From NCBI GenBank assembly GCA_964370395.1, contig CAYJIZ010000013.1, positions 13,702-77,701 of the forward strand: 64,000 bases of DNA. Direction: 5' to 3'. Of the stretch, positions 50,394 to 58,991 are shown piece by piece. The notes under the pieces are model-generated. The model was not told the origin of the DNA and did no database searches. It saw only the letters and a list, made by a program, of their open reading frames with translations. Each line of letters opens with the position of its first letter. Within the stretch, counting starts at the first letter, position 1. This DNA comes from JBGUVL01 sp964370395 (GTDB lineage: Bacteria; Bacillota_I; Bacilli_A; Erysipelotrichales; Erysipelotrichaceae). A program made the translations under genes and the position numbers.

Positions 50394-52664
50394 ATGAAGA
50401 AAAAAATTAATATTGATGGCGCACAAAATGTAGAAGTATCCAAACCGATACCTCCACAAAAAACAAAAGAAGAACAATTGGCGATTATGGAAGCGTACAC
50501 GCTTGCACATAAACAAAGCGAAGGATTAAATAAAGCGCAACGTGAAATCAATTGTTTGAAAACACTATATCCTGTTTTGTTTCGTAGTATTGAAACAGAC
50601 GATATGCTTGCAGGAAGATTGGATTTTTTACCAATCGGTTTTGGTAGTGTAACAAGCATTGGTGGAGTAGGGCATTATTGTGTCTTTCATAAATTAAGAG
50701 CATTCAAAGATTCACTTGATAGCGAAGAAGAGAAAGCACGAGTGGATGCTTTGTATGAGTATTGGCAAGAGCATGATACCAAAGCGTTGTATTGCCAAGA
50801 TATCTTAAATGAAGATACGACGGGTAGATTCATCGATTGTCACTATCCTTTTATGGCAACCGCAAGATTAAGTGGAATGATGCTGAATTATAAAAAGCTT
50901 ATGCACTATGGATTAAATGGGTTAAAAGAACACATAAAGAAACAGCCACAAAATGAATTTTTAGAAAGTGCATACGAAAGTATTACCTTACTACAAGAAG
51001 TAGTAGAACGACAAATACAATTGGTGGAAGAAGCCAAAGTGAATGCAAGTGAAAAAAGAGTGGAAGAGTTAACCTTGATGCAACAAAGCTTAGCACATAT
51101 CAAAGAACATCCACCTACTACGTTTCATCAAGCATTGCAGCTATTTTGGTTATATGCATTGGTTGCGGGAGTCATCAATTATGGAAGAATGGACGATGTG
51201 TTAGGTCCTTACTTAAAAGCAGATTTAGATGCCAAAACAATTGATGAAGAAGAAGCTTACAAGTATTTAAAATCATTGTGGAAAATGATTGAGAATCGTC
51301 GTACAACCGTGAATGGTCGTATTATTGTTGGAGGAAAAGGAAGAGAGCATCCAGAAGAAGCAGATGTATTTGCTCGTTTATGCTTGCGTGTATGCAAAGA
51401 TACACGTTATGTAGAACCACAATTTACACTACGAATCAGTGAAGAAACACCGGAAGATATTTTGGATATGGCATACGATTGCATCGGTAGTGGCGCAACC
51501 TATCCAACGCTTTATAATGATGAAGTGAACATACCTGCGGTAATGTATGCAATGCGTGTAGAAGAACACATTGCCCAACAATACGTTCCGTTTGGATGTG
51601 GAGAATTTGTAATTCAAGGAAAAAGTGTAGGAACACCAAATACGTTATTAAACTTATTGAAGCTATTGAACATTACGTTAAACGAAGGAATCGATCCAAT
51701 GGATGGTGTGAAAAAAAGCGGTCCTGTTACGATTCCTGCGCTTTCCACTTATACTAGTTTTGAAGAATTTTATGCAGTGTACAAGGAATTGTTGGATTAC
51801 TACTTTGCATTAAGTGTCAAAGCACAAGCGTATTCTTATGAAGTGATGAATCGTGAAGTGTCTTTCTTGTATACATCTATCTTAATGGACGATTGTATTC
51901 AAAGAGGAAAAGCCCTGTTGGATGGAGGAGTAGAAATCTTAGGTGGGACTAACGAAACATATGGAAACATCAATACAAGTGATGCACTATGGGCGATTAA
52001 AAAGTTAGTGTTTATGGATAAAAAATACACACTACAACAATTGCATGAAGCACAGTTGGTTAACTTTGAAGGGTTTACAGCCATTCGTAATGACTTGTTA
52101 GCCCAAGATAAATACGGAAATGACAAAACAGAATGCGATGAACTAGCGAACGACTTGTTTGAATATGTCGCAAAAGGCATTCGTCAAAAGGGAATCGAAT
52201 ATGGATTAGGGTATTACTTAATTGTAATCTCAAACAACCAAACGAATACCGATTGGGGAAAAGAAACAGATGCTAGTTTAGATGGTCGTTTGCGAGGAGT
52301 CTTTATGAACCCAGCAAACAATCCACAAGGGGGAGCTGCGAAAAGCGGTCCGACGGCTTGTTTGAATTCCTTAGCGAAATTCAAAGCAAAATACCACGGG
52401 GGAAGTGTACAAAATATTAAATTTACGCCACGTATGTTTAATGAAGACAGACAAAAGATCAAGTACTTAATAAAAACATACTTTCAAAATGGAGGTTGCC
52501 AATTAATGGTTACAGTAGTGGATCACGGCGTGTTAGAAGAGGCACAGAGAAATCCACAAAATTACCCTGATTTAATTGTGCGTGTTGCTGGGTATAGCGC
52601 AGTCTTTGTGAACTTGAGCAAGGACATTCAAGAAGAGTTATTAACGCGTGAACTGTATGATTAA
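50394..52664 (+). CDS. Glycyl radical enzyme of unassigned function (PFL-like superfamily)
   Basis: An oxygen-sensitive radical enzyme of 756 residues. The glycyl radical loop is RVAGYSAVFV near the C-terminus (Gly733). The active-site loop is PFGCGEF (Cys402, Glu404), the Cys-x-Glu arrangement of dehydratase/lyase-type members rather than the Cys-Cys pair of pyruvate formate-lyase, and with an unusual Gly between them. Known members of the Cys-x-Glu group act on glycerol, propanediol, choline, hydroxyproline, isethionate and sugar-phosphate substrates; I cannot place this one. Its neighbours are nanE and an activase whose start overlaps its end. No microcompartment gene is nearby. Confidence 0.88.
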   Translation: MKKKINIDGAQNVEVSKPIPPQKTKEEQLAIMEAYTLAHKQSEGLNKAQREINCLKTLYPVLFRSIETDDMLAGRLDFLPIGFGSVTSIGGVGHYCVFHKLRAFKDSLDSEEEKARVDALYEYWQEHDTKALYCQDILNEDTTGRFIDCHYPFMATARLSGMMLNYKKLMHYGLNGLKEHIKKQPQNEFLESAYESITLLQEVVERQIQLVEEAKVNASEKRVEELTLMQQSLAHIKEHPPTTFHQALQLFWLYALVAGVINYGRMDDVLGPYLKADLDAKTIDEEEAYKYLKSLWKMIENRRTTVNGRIIVGGKGREHPEEADVFARLCLRVCKDTRYVEPQFTLRISEETPEDILDMAYDCIGSGATYPTLYNDEVNIPAVMYAMRVEEHIAQQYVPFGCGEFVIQGKSVGTPNTLLNLLKLLNITLNEGIDPMDGVKKSGPVTIPALSTYTSFEEFYAVYKELLDYYFALSVKAQAYSYEVMNREVSFLYTSILMDDCIQRGKALLDGGVEILGGTNETYGNINTSDALWAIKKLVFMDKKYTLQQLHEAQLVNFEGFTAIRNDLLAQDKYGNDKTECDELANDLFEYVAKGIRQKGIEYGLGYYLIVISNNQTNTDWGKETDASLDGRLRGVFMNPANNPQGGAAKSGPTACLNSLAKFKAKYHGGSVQNIKFTPRMFNEDRQKIKYLIKTYFQNGGCQLMVTVVDHGVLEEAQRNPQNYPDLIVRVAGYSAVFVNLSKDIQEELLTRELYD

Positions 52665-53553
52665 CATAACGAATATTGAACGCTTTGCTTTACATGATGG
52701 ACCAGGCATTAGAACAACCGTATTTCTAAAAGGATGTCCAATGTATTGTCCATGGTGTGCTAACCCAGAAACACAAGATACATTACCAACGCTATTTTAT
52801 GATGAAAAGAAGTGTTGCCATTGCCACCAATGTGAAAGCAATTGCGAAAGCAAAGCTATCCACTTTGATAAACAAGATCAATTTCACTATGATTTGAGTA
52901 AGTGTACGCATTGCGATAAGTGTGTTCAACATTGTCCACAACAAGCACTTACGTTTATGGGGAAACAATGCACAATCGAAGAAGTGTTAGAAGAAGTGAT
53001 GAAGGACAAAACGTATTATGATGTATCCGATGGAGGAATTACGATTAGTGGTGGAGAACCGCTTGTGCAAAAAGAAGCGTTGCTACAATTACTAAAAGAA
53101 AGCAAACAAAGAGGATTGCATACTGCAATGGAAACAGCATTAAGTTATTCCTTAGAAACACTGCAAGAAGTAGAAGCGTATGTAGATATGTTCTTATGTG
53201 ATTTAAAACATATCGATGATACAAAAGTAGCGAACATCTGTGGAGGCAACAATACGTTGATAAAAGCGAACTTAGCATACCTACTAAAACATCACAAACA
53301 AGTAGAAGTGCGTATACCAGTAATTCCTCATTTTAATTATGAGGAAGAAACAATAAAAGCAATGCTTGTGTATTTGAAGAAAATAAATGCAAAAAGTGTG
53401 GCTTTGCTTCCGTATCATACACTAGGGAAAAACAAGTATGATAAAATGAACCAAACGTATACACAAGAAGGCAAGATGTTAGATAAAAAAGAACTACTAG
53501 ACTTGTTAGCATTTGGGCAAGAGATGGGATTGCAAATGAAAATAGGAGGCTAA
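52657..53553 (+). CDS. Glycyl radical enzyme activase (radical SAM)
   Basis: The partner that installs the glycyl radical by hydrogen abstraction with S-adenosylmethionine. The 298-residue protein has the radical SAM motif GCPMYCPWCAN (CxxxCxxC, about residues 28-36). An inserted pair of ferredoxin-like clusters follows (CCHCHQCESNC and CTHCDKCVQHC), as in activases of the dehydratase-type enzymes. GGITISGGEPL and LCDLKHID are also conserved. The ATG at 52657 overlaps the GRE stop; the in-frame GTG at 52648 is less likely. Confidence 0.92.
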   Translation: MINITNIERFALHDGPGIRTTVFLKGCPMYCPWCANPETQDTLPTLFYDEKKCCHCHQCESNCESKAIHFDKQDQFHYDLSKCTHCDKCVQHCPQQALTFMGKQCTIEEVLEEVMKDKTYYDVSDGGITISGGEPLVQKEALLQLLKESKQRGLHTAMETALSYSLETLQEVEAYVDMFLCDLKHIDDTKVANICGGNNTLIKANLAYLLKHHKQVEVRIPVIPHFNYEEETIKAMLVYLKKINAKSVALLPYHTLGKNKYDKMNQTYTQEGKMLDKKELLDLLAFGQEMGLQMKIGG

Positions 53554-53570
53554 CAACAGCCTTCTTTTTT
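53545..53570 (+). terminator. Terminator of the nanE-GRE-activase operon
   Basis: GGAGGCT (53545-53551) pairs with AGCCTTC (53558-53564), then six T. The arm includes the last codons of the activase. Confidence 0.8.
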
Positions 53571-53599
53571 ATACCAATACAGAAAAAGCAAACACTTTC

Positions 53600-53629
53600 T
53601 TGCCAAAGTAGAAAGGGCTTTGCTATAAT
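53600..53629 (+). promoter_or_regulatory. Promoter of the metG T-box transcript
   Basis: TTGCCA (53600-53605), 18-bp spacer with TGC just before the -10, and consensus TATAAT (53624-53629). Confidence 0.8.
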
Positions 53630-53635
53630 AGGGAA

Positions 53636-53846
53636 GTATAAATTAGCGATGATTGGAAGAGTATTGTTTTTGATGATGAGTAGAGAGTAAGTGGTTGGTG
53701 AAAACTTATAATCGAGAAAACAAGAAGATGGCCCATGAGCTACTCTTAGGAGCGCATAATCAAGCGTTATTGATGAGGTGCATAATAACTATGCATAAAG
53801 TAAGGTGGTACCACGATCAACTCGTCCTTTGGATGAGTTTTTTTAT
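53636..53846 (+). promoter_or_regulatory. T-box leader controlling metG
   Basis: The activase-metG gap (53554-53868) holds a T-box. The core AAGGTGGTACCACG is at 53802-53815. The terminator pairs AACTCGTCC (53819-53827) with GGATGAGTT (53831-53839), then a T-run. The antiterminator uses AAGG with GTCCTT. A methionine specifier ATG is plausible within AAGATGGCC (about 53725-53733), which fits the downstream gene. Confidence 0.92.
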
Positions 53847-53868
53847 TTATCAATAGGAGGATATAACA

Positions 53869-55785
53869 ATGGAAAAGAACAAGTTTTATTTAACAACCGC
53901 AATTGCCTATACATCAGGTAGACCACATATTGGGAATACCTATGAAATTATTTTAAGTGATGCCATTGCTCGTTATAAAAGAGCACAAGGATACGATGTG
54001 TTTTTTCAAACAGGAACAGATGAGCATGGACAAAAGATTGAAGAGAAAGCAGCAGTGGATAATGTAACACCACAACAATTCGTAGATGGTGTGGCAGCAA
54101 AAATCAAAGGGAACTGGGATTTGATGAATACGAGTTACGATAAGTTTATTCGTACAACAGATGCGTACCATGAAACGCAAGTTCAAAAAATCTTTAAGAA
54201 ATTATACGAACAAGGGGATATCTACAAATCATCTTACGAAGGATTGTATTGTACGCCTTGTGAATCATTTTGGACAGAATCACAATTGGTTGATGGAAAA
54301 TGTCCAGATTGTGGTGGACCAGTAACAAAACAAAGTGAAGAAGCGTACTTCTTCCGTTTAAGTAAATATGCGGATTGTTTGGTACAATACTACAATGATC
54401 ATCCTGAATTTATTCAACCAGAATCTCGTAAAAATGAAATGATTAATAACTTCATCAAACCAGGATTACAAGATTTGTGTGTTTCTCGTACAAGTTTCAC
54501 ATGGGGAATCCCAGTTGATTTTGATCCTAAGCATGTTGTGTATGTTTGGATTGATGCACTATCAAACTATATTACAGGAATTGGCTACGATTGCGATGGA
54601 AACCACAGTGAACAATTTAAGAAATACTGGCCTTGTGACATTCATGTCATCGGGAAAGACATTTTACGATTCCACACGATTTATTGGCCAATCATGTTAA
54701 TGGCATTGGATGTGGAATTACCGAAAAAAGTATTTGGTCACCCTTGGTTATTAATCGGGGATGGAAAGATGTCAAAATCAAAAGGAAATGTTATTTATGC
54801 TGAAGACTTAGTGGAATTCTTTGGTGTGGATGCAGTACGTTACTTCTGTTTGCATGAAATGCCATTTGCACAAGATGGTACGATTACATGGGAATTAGTT
54901 ATCGAACGTTCTAACTCAGACTTAGCGAATGTATTAGGTAACTTAGTAAACCGTACAATTACAATGAGTAACAAATACTTTGGTGGTAAAGTAGAAAATA
55001 CCAAAGTAAACGAAGCCGTAGATGAAGAATTAATCGAATTGGCATTAGCGACACCGTTAAAGGTGGCAGAAAAAATGGAACAAGTACGTGTTGGAGATGC
55101 ATTGGATGAAATCTTCACACTATTAAAACGTTGCAACAAATACATTGATGAAACGACACCTTGGGTATTAGGAAAAGACGAAAGCCAAAAAGATCGTTTG
55201 GCTAGCGTGATGTATAACTTATTAGAAAGCATTCGTTTTGGTGCAGTATTATTGCAATCGTTCTTACCTGAAACAGCAGAAAAAATCTTAGACCAATTAA
55301 ATACACCATCAAGAACGTTAGAGAGCTTACGTACATTTGGTAATTATGATAGTGATAAGGTATGTGAAAAACCAGAAATCTTATTTGCACGTATCGATGA
55401 AAAAGAGATGTTAGAAAAAATTAATGCGAAATTAAATCCAGTTGTGGAAGAGGCAGAAAAAGTGGAAGAAATCACATTTGATGACTTCATGAAAACACAA
55501 TTGAAAGTAGGAATCGTAAAAGCTTGTGAGAAACATCCAAAAGCGGATAAATTATTAGTATCACAAATTGATATCGGAAATGAAACAAGACAAATCGTCA
55601 GTGGAATTGCACAAAGCTATACACCTGAAGAGATGATTGGGCGTAAAGTAATTGTTGTGACAAACTTAAAAAGCGCAAAAATTCGTGGTGTTGAAAGCCA
55701 AGGAATGCTATTGGCTGGAGAAAACGAGGAAGGGATCGAACTTGCTGGTGTTGCAAAACTGAATGCAGGTGACATCGTTCGTTAA
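53869..55785 (+). CDS. metG: Methionyl-tRNA synthetase
   Basis: A class I synthetase that charges initiator and elongator tRNA-Met. The 638-residue protein has the HIGH-type motif as PHIGN (about residue 20), the zinc knuckle CTPCESFW...CPDCGG, the KMSKSKGNV loop, and an anticodon-binding helical domain. A C-terminal EMAP/Trbp111-like tRNA-binding domain (about 535-638: DDFMKTQLKVGIVKACEKHPKAD is its start) promotes dimer formation. An AGGAGGAT site precedes the ATG. It is under T-box control and coupled by a TAATG overlap to the next gene. Confidence 0.97.
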   Translation: MEKNKFYLTTAIAYTSGRPHIGNTYEIILSDAIARYKRAQGYDVFFQTGTDEHGQKIEEKAAVDNVTPQQFVDGVAAKIKGNWDLMNTSYDKFIRTTDAYHETQVQKIFKKLYEQGDIYKSSYEGLYCTPCESFWTESQLVDGKCPDCGGPVTKQSEEAYFFRLSKYADCLVQYYNDHPEFIQPESRKNEMINNFIKPGLQDLCVSRTSFTWGIPVDFDPKHVVYVWIDALSNYITGIGYDCDGNHSEQFKKYWPCDIHVIGKDILRFHTIYWPIMLMALDVELPKKVFGHPWLLIGDGKMSKSKGNVIYAEDLVEFFGVDAVRYFCLHEMPFAQDGTITWELVIERSNSDLANVLGNLVNRTITMSNKYFGGKVENTKVNEAVDEELIELALATPLKVAEKMEQVRVGDALDEIFTLLKRCNKYIDETTPWVLGKDESQKDRLASVMYNLLESIRFGAVLLQSFLPETAEKILDQLNTPSRTLESLRTFGNYDSDKVCEKPEILFARIDEKEMLEKINAKLNPVVEEAEKVEEITFDDFMKTQLKVGIVKACEKHPKADKLLVSQIDIGNETRQIVSGIAQSYTPEEMIGRKVIVVTNLKSAKIRGVESQGMLLAGENEEGIELAGVAKLNAGDIVR

Positions 55786-56690
55786 TGAAAAAAGTAAATC
55801 GAACAACCAATATTTTATTTCTTGTCGCGATCGCTTTCTTTATAAAATCGTTCTTGGATAAAAATGCAACATTAGCATTTGTTGGACTATTGGTCAGTGC
55901 TTTGGCATCGTTTCGTTTTATGTTGATTCGCCAAGCGAGTCAAATGGATATGGATGATAGCGCAACGTTGGATCACATCATGCGTTATTTAAACAAAAAC
56001 GAAACGCGTTATGCGCAAATGATCGTCGCTTACCAAAAAGGAAGTTGCGAGGTCTTGTACGAAGAAAACGATGGTATCTTATTGTATGACAATAGTACAC
56101 AAACGTACTTAGCAAGCGCAAATACAGAAGCGGGTGCAAAAGATATCTTATATTTATTACCACAAGATTATGGCTTGTTGATAACACATGATGAAGTGTT
56201 CAAGCAATTTGAAAAACAATTGTTTGATTATGTTGAGCATTTGCAGTTCTATCATTTTCAATACACGCAAAAAGGGAAGTACAAATTACCACAAAGTAAT
56301 TTACGCTTTCAAATGCTAAGTGTAGAAGATGTAGAAATCGTAAAGCAACACTACAAAGTAAAAGATCTATGCAATGATCAATACATCACTCGCTGTATTG
56401 AAGCAGGGATGATGGCAGCGTATAGTGATGATGTGATGGTTGGTTTTATTGGAACACACGAAAGTGGGGCAATGGGAATGTTAGAAGTATTTGAAGAATA
56501 CCAAGGCAAACACATTGGACAAACATTAGAGATGGCATACATCAATTATTTATTAGACCAAAAAAACAAGTTAATCTACACACAAGTAGAAGTCGATAAC
56601 ACAGCTAGCTTGAAGCTACAAGAGAAACTGTTATTAACTCGCTCAGACATTGCCAACGATTGGTATTTCTCATACGAACCAGAAAACTAG
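55785..56690 (+). CDS. Membrane-anchored GNAT-family acetyltransferase
   Basis: Function unknown. The 301-residue protein begins with two hydrophobic helices (about 8-25 and 28-48). A middle domain follows (about 60-165) with no recognised family. A C-terminal GNAT domain (about 180-300) has EVFEEYQGKHIGQTLEMAYI as its acetyl-CoA motif and NTASLKLQEKLLL near the end. The start overlaps the metG stop, so it is made in step with MetRS and controlled by the same T-box. Whether it acts on a small molecule or on proteins is not known. Confidence 0.75.
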   Translation: MKKVNRTTNILFLVAIAFFIKSFLDKNATLAFVGLLVSALASFRFMLIRQASQMDMDDSATLDHIMRYLNKNETRYAQMIVAYQKGSCEVLYEENDGILLYDNSTQTYLASANTEAGAKDILYLLPQDYGLLITHDEVFKQFEKQLFDYVEHLQFYHFQYTQKGKYKLPQSNLRFQMLSVEDVEIVKQHYKVKDLCNDQYITRCIEAGMMAAYSDDVMVGFIGTHESGAMGMLEVFEEYQGKHIGQTLEMAYINYLLDQKNKLIYTQVEVDNTASLKLQEKLLLTRSDIANDWYFSYEPEN

Positions 56691-56710
56691 GAAAAATCCT
56701 AGTTTTTTTT
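56685..56710 (+). terminator. Terminator of the metG-GNAT operon
   Basis: Perfect 8-bp stem AACTAGGA/TCCTAGTT with an AAAA loop and eight T. Confidence 0.9.
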
Positions 56711-56757
56711 TATGAAAATTCGAAAAAAAAGCATATATCTTAGTAGGAGATGATACA

Positions 56758-57633
56758 ATGTTGAAACTACAAAAGGTAAACAAAGATTATGGAAATGGAA
56801 GAGGGGTAAAAGACTTATCATTTCAAATTGGCTTAGGTAAGATTTGTGGCTTATTAGGAAGCAATGGGTGTGGAAAAACGACGACGTTTCGCATTTTGTT
56901 AGGTTTGTTACGTCCAGATGAAGGTGTAATCACCTTTCAAAAACAAGCCATTGATAACGAGAATTATCGCTTGTTTGGTTATGTTCCAGAAGAGCGAAGC
57001 ATGCTTCGTGATTTGACATTAGAAGAACACATCTATTATTTAGCACGATTAAAGAAAATGAATGATGCTAGTATTGAAGAGCGTTTAGCGTATTGGAGTA
57101 ACTACTTACAAATTGAACATTATCGAAATAGTAAAATCATTGAGTTATCAAAAGGAAACCAACAAAAAGTGCAGATGTTATGTGCGCTAATTCACGATCC
57201 ACAAATTATTATTTTTGATGAACCATTAAATGGATTAGATGTTTTCAATGTGGATTTATTCAAACGTTTATTAATGAAACTGAAACAAGAAAAAAAGATA
57301 ATTTTATTGTCTTCTCACCAATACTATAATATCGAACACTTTTGCGATTATGTAGTATATTTAAAAGAAGGAAAAGTATTGTTTAAAGGAGACATTGAAA
57401 AGTTAAAAAGAAAACATGAAACACGTTACTTAAAGATTCACAGCAAGAAAGATGTATTAGTAAAAGAAAAAAAAGTTATTGCGCATCGTCGTGAAAAAGA
57501 ATACTTGTTGCTTACCATAAAAGACAAGCAGCATAGCTATGCTTGTATTCAAAAATTAATCGAAAAGGAGATTGATGATTTTTCCTTATCCTTGGTTTCG
57601 TTGCAAGACATCATCAGAGATAAGTCATCATGA
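56758..57633 (+). CDS. ABC transporter ATP-binding protein (NatA/YhaQ-like)
   Basis: ATPase of an ABC-2 type exporter. The 291-residue protein has Walker A GSNGCGKTTT, Q-loop YVPEERSMLRDLTLEEHI, signature LSKGNQQKVQML, Walker B IIFDEPLNGLD and an H-loop SSHQ. The C-terminal 80 residues form the DUF4162-like extension of the YhaQ/NatA group. It overlaps the permease gene by four bases (ATGA). Related pairs export Na+ or peptides; the cargo here is unknown. Confidence 0.9.
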   Translation: MLKLQKVNKDYGNGRGVKDLSFQIGLGKICGLLGSNGCGKTTTFRILLGLLRPDEGVITFQKQAIDNENYRLFGYVPEERSMLRDLTLEEHIYYLARLKKMNDASIEERLAYWSNYLQIEHYRNSKIIELSKGNQQKVQMLCALIHDPQIIIFDEPLNGLDVFNVDLFKRLLMKLKQEKKIILLSSHQYYNIEHFCDYVVYLKEGKVLFKGDIEKLKRKHETRYLKIHSKKDVLVKEKKVIAHRREKEYLLLTIKDKQHSYACIQKLIEKEIDDFSLSLVSLQDIIRDKSS

Positions 57634-58883
57634 AAGAGTTAATACGTTTCTCTTTGAAAAGACGTTTTGCGAATCGTTCCACAAAATTGTTTAATGTAAT
57701 CATTTTAATCGCAATCATCGCAGCGAGTTTCAGTGATCTTATCATTACGTTTCTCAATCCTAGTTTTTTTGAAAAAGAAGTAGTGTATACAAAAGGGATA
57801 GATGACGATTTGTTTGCCTATCTAAATGAACAGGCACAAGAAGAGTATTCGTTTCAAGTAAGCAAAAAGAAGACAAAGGAGTTAGTGGAAGAAAATCATA
57901 TGGTTCTTACGCAAAGCAAAGAAGGGTTTGTTCTTCACAGCAAATATGTGGTTTCGCCACTTACACTACAGTCTTTTTCAATGCAAATAAGTCGTTTCCA
58001 CAAAGATAAGGTAATGGACAATGCAGAAGATAAGGTGTTGTTGGAGGCATACAATCAAGAAGTGATGGTGAAAAATGAAGCAAGCAATGATGACAATGAA
58101 ATAAGCAACGACAAAAGTACTTTGATTTTTATGTTTGTGACAAGTGTCTATTTTATGATGTTAAGTTTTATTTCAGGAGTAGCTAGCGAAGTCGTTAATG
58201 AAAAAGCGACCAAGACGTTAGAACTCATATTAACTTCCGTTAGTGCTAAAATGCATTTCTATGCAAAGTTAAGTGTTGGATGGTTAGTCATTGTAATTCA
58301 ATTTTTACTGAGTGCAAGCTATGTCTTATTCGCTTTGTTGTTGCGAAGTGTATACGATGAGGGAAGGGGATTAATCACACTACTTAAACAAATGAACATC
58401 TTAGAAATCAAAGGCGACAACTTCTATTCTGTTTTACTCTCATTTGATTTCACTACTGCATTTTTTATCAAACTTGCCAGCGTCATTTTGTTTTTATTAA
58501 TTGGTATTATCATCGCACAACTAGTCCTTGTTATCTTTTCAAGCTTTGTTTCAAATATGGAAGAGGCAAGCAATATTCAAGCACCGTTTTATTTGTTGCT
58601 ACTTGGATTTTATTACTTTGTATTAGCCATCAATAATCCATATGAGTTAAGTGAGGGAATCGGGTATTACTTATCCTTTGTTCCTTTTATGAATATGCTA
58701 CTGATGCCTTGTCGCATATTAATTCAAGAGGTCGCATTATTAGAAATGCTCATTTCCTTTGTGATCTCCATTTTTGTGATTGTTTTGATTGCGAAGAAAG
58801 GATGCAAAGTGTACGAACAAGGAGTACTGGATTATTCATGCAAAGGATTTCTATCCATTTTAAAAAGCATTAAGAAAAGTTAA
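57630..58883 (+). CDS. ABC-2 type permease (NatB/YhaP-like)
   Basis: Membrane partner of the preceding ATPase. The 417-residue protein has an N-terminal membrane helix (about 20-42), a large external domain (about 45-165), then five or six helices. The motif ASEVVNEKATKTLELILTSV at about 190-210 is typical of the NatB/YhaP permeases (EKE.rt.E.ll.sp). Substrate not predictable. It ends before fucO, which has its own promoter. Confidence 0.88.
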   Translation: MKELIRFSLKRRFANRSTKLFNVIILIAIIAASFSDLIITFLNPSFFEKEVVYTKGIDDDLFAYLNEQAQEEYSFQVSKKKTKELVEENHMVLTQSKEGFVLHSKYVVSPLTLQSFSMQISRFHKDKVMDNAEDKVLLEAYNQEVMVKNEASNDDNEISNDKSTLIFMFVTSVYFMMLSFISGVASEVVNEKATKTLELILTSVSAKMHFYAKLSVGWLVIVIQFLLSASYVLFALLLRSVYDEGRGLITLLKQMNILEIKGDNFYSVLLSFDFTTAFFIKLASVILFLLIGIIIAQLVLVIFSSFVSNMEEASNIQAPFYLLLLGFYYFVLAINNPYELSEGIGYYLSFVPFMNMLLMPCRILIQEVALLEMLISFVISIFVIVLIAKKGCKVYEQGVLDYSCKGFLSILKSIKKS

Positions 58884-58923
58884 TAAGTTGAGTGTTAGCC
58901 AAAACTATGGGCAAAAATTACAC

Positions 58924-58952
58924 TTGCTTATGCTAGGGTTCCCACTTAAAAT
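58924..58952 (+). promoter_or_regulatory. Promoter of fucO
   Basis: TTGCTT (58924-58929), 17-bp spacer, TAAAAT (58947-58952), about 40 bases before the start codon. Confidence 0.65.
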
Positions 58953-58991
58953 TAGAGTAAGAGAACAATTCGTTTTGAGGAGGACAAAACT

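Noticed and set aside
58884..58991. Rex-type redox operator before fucO
   Set aside because: No TTGTGAA-N4-TTCACAA-like palindrome is present; only a sigma-A type promoter was found.
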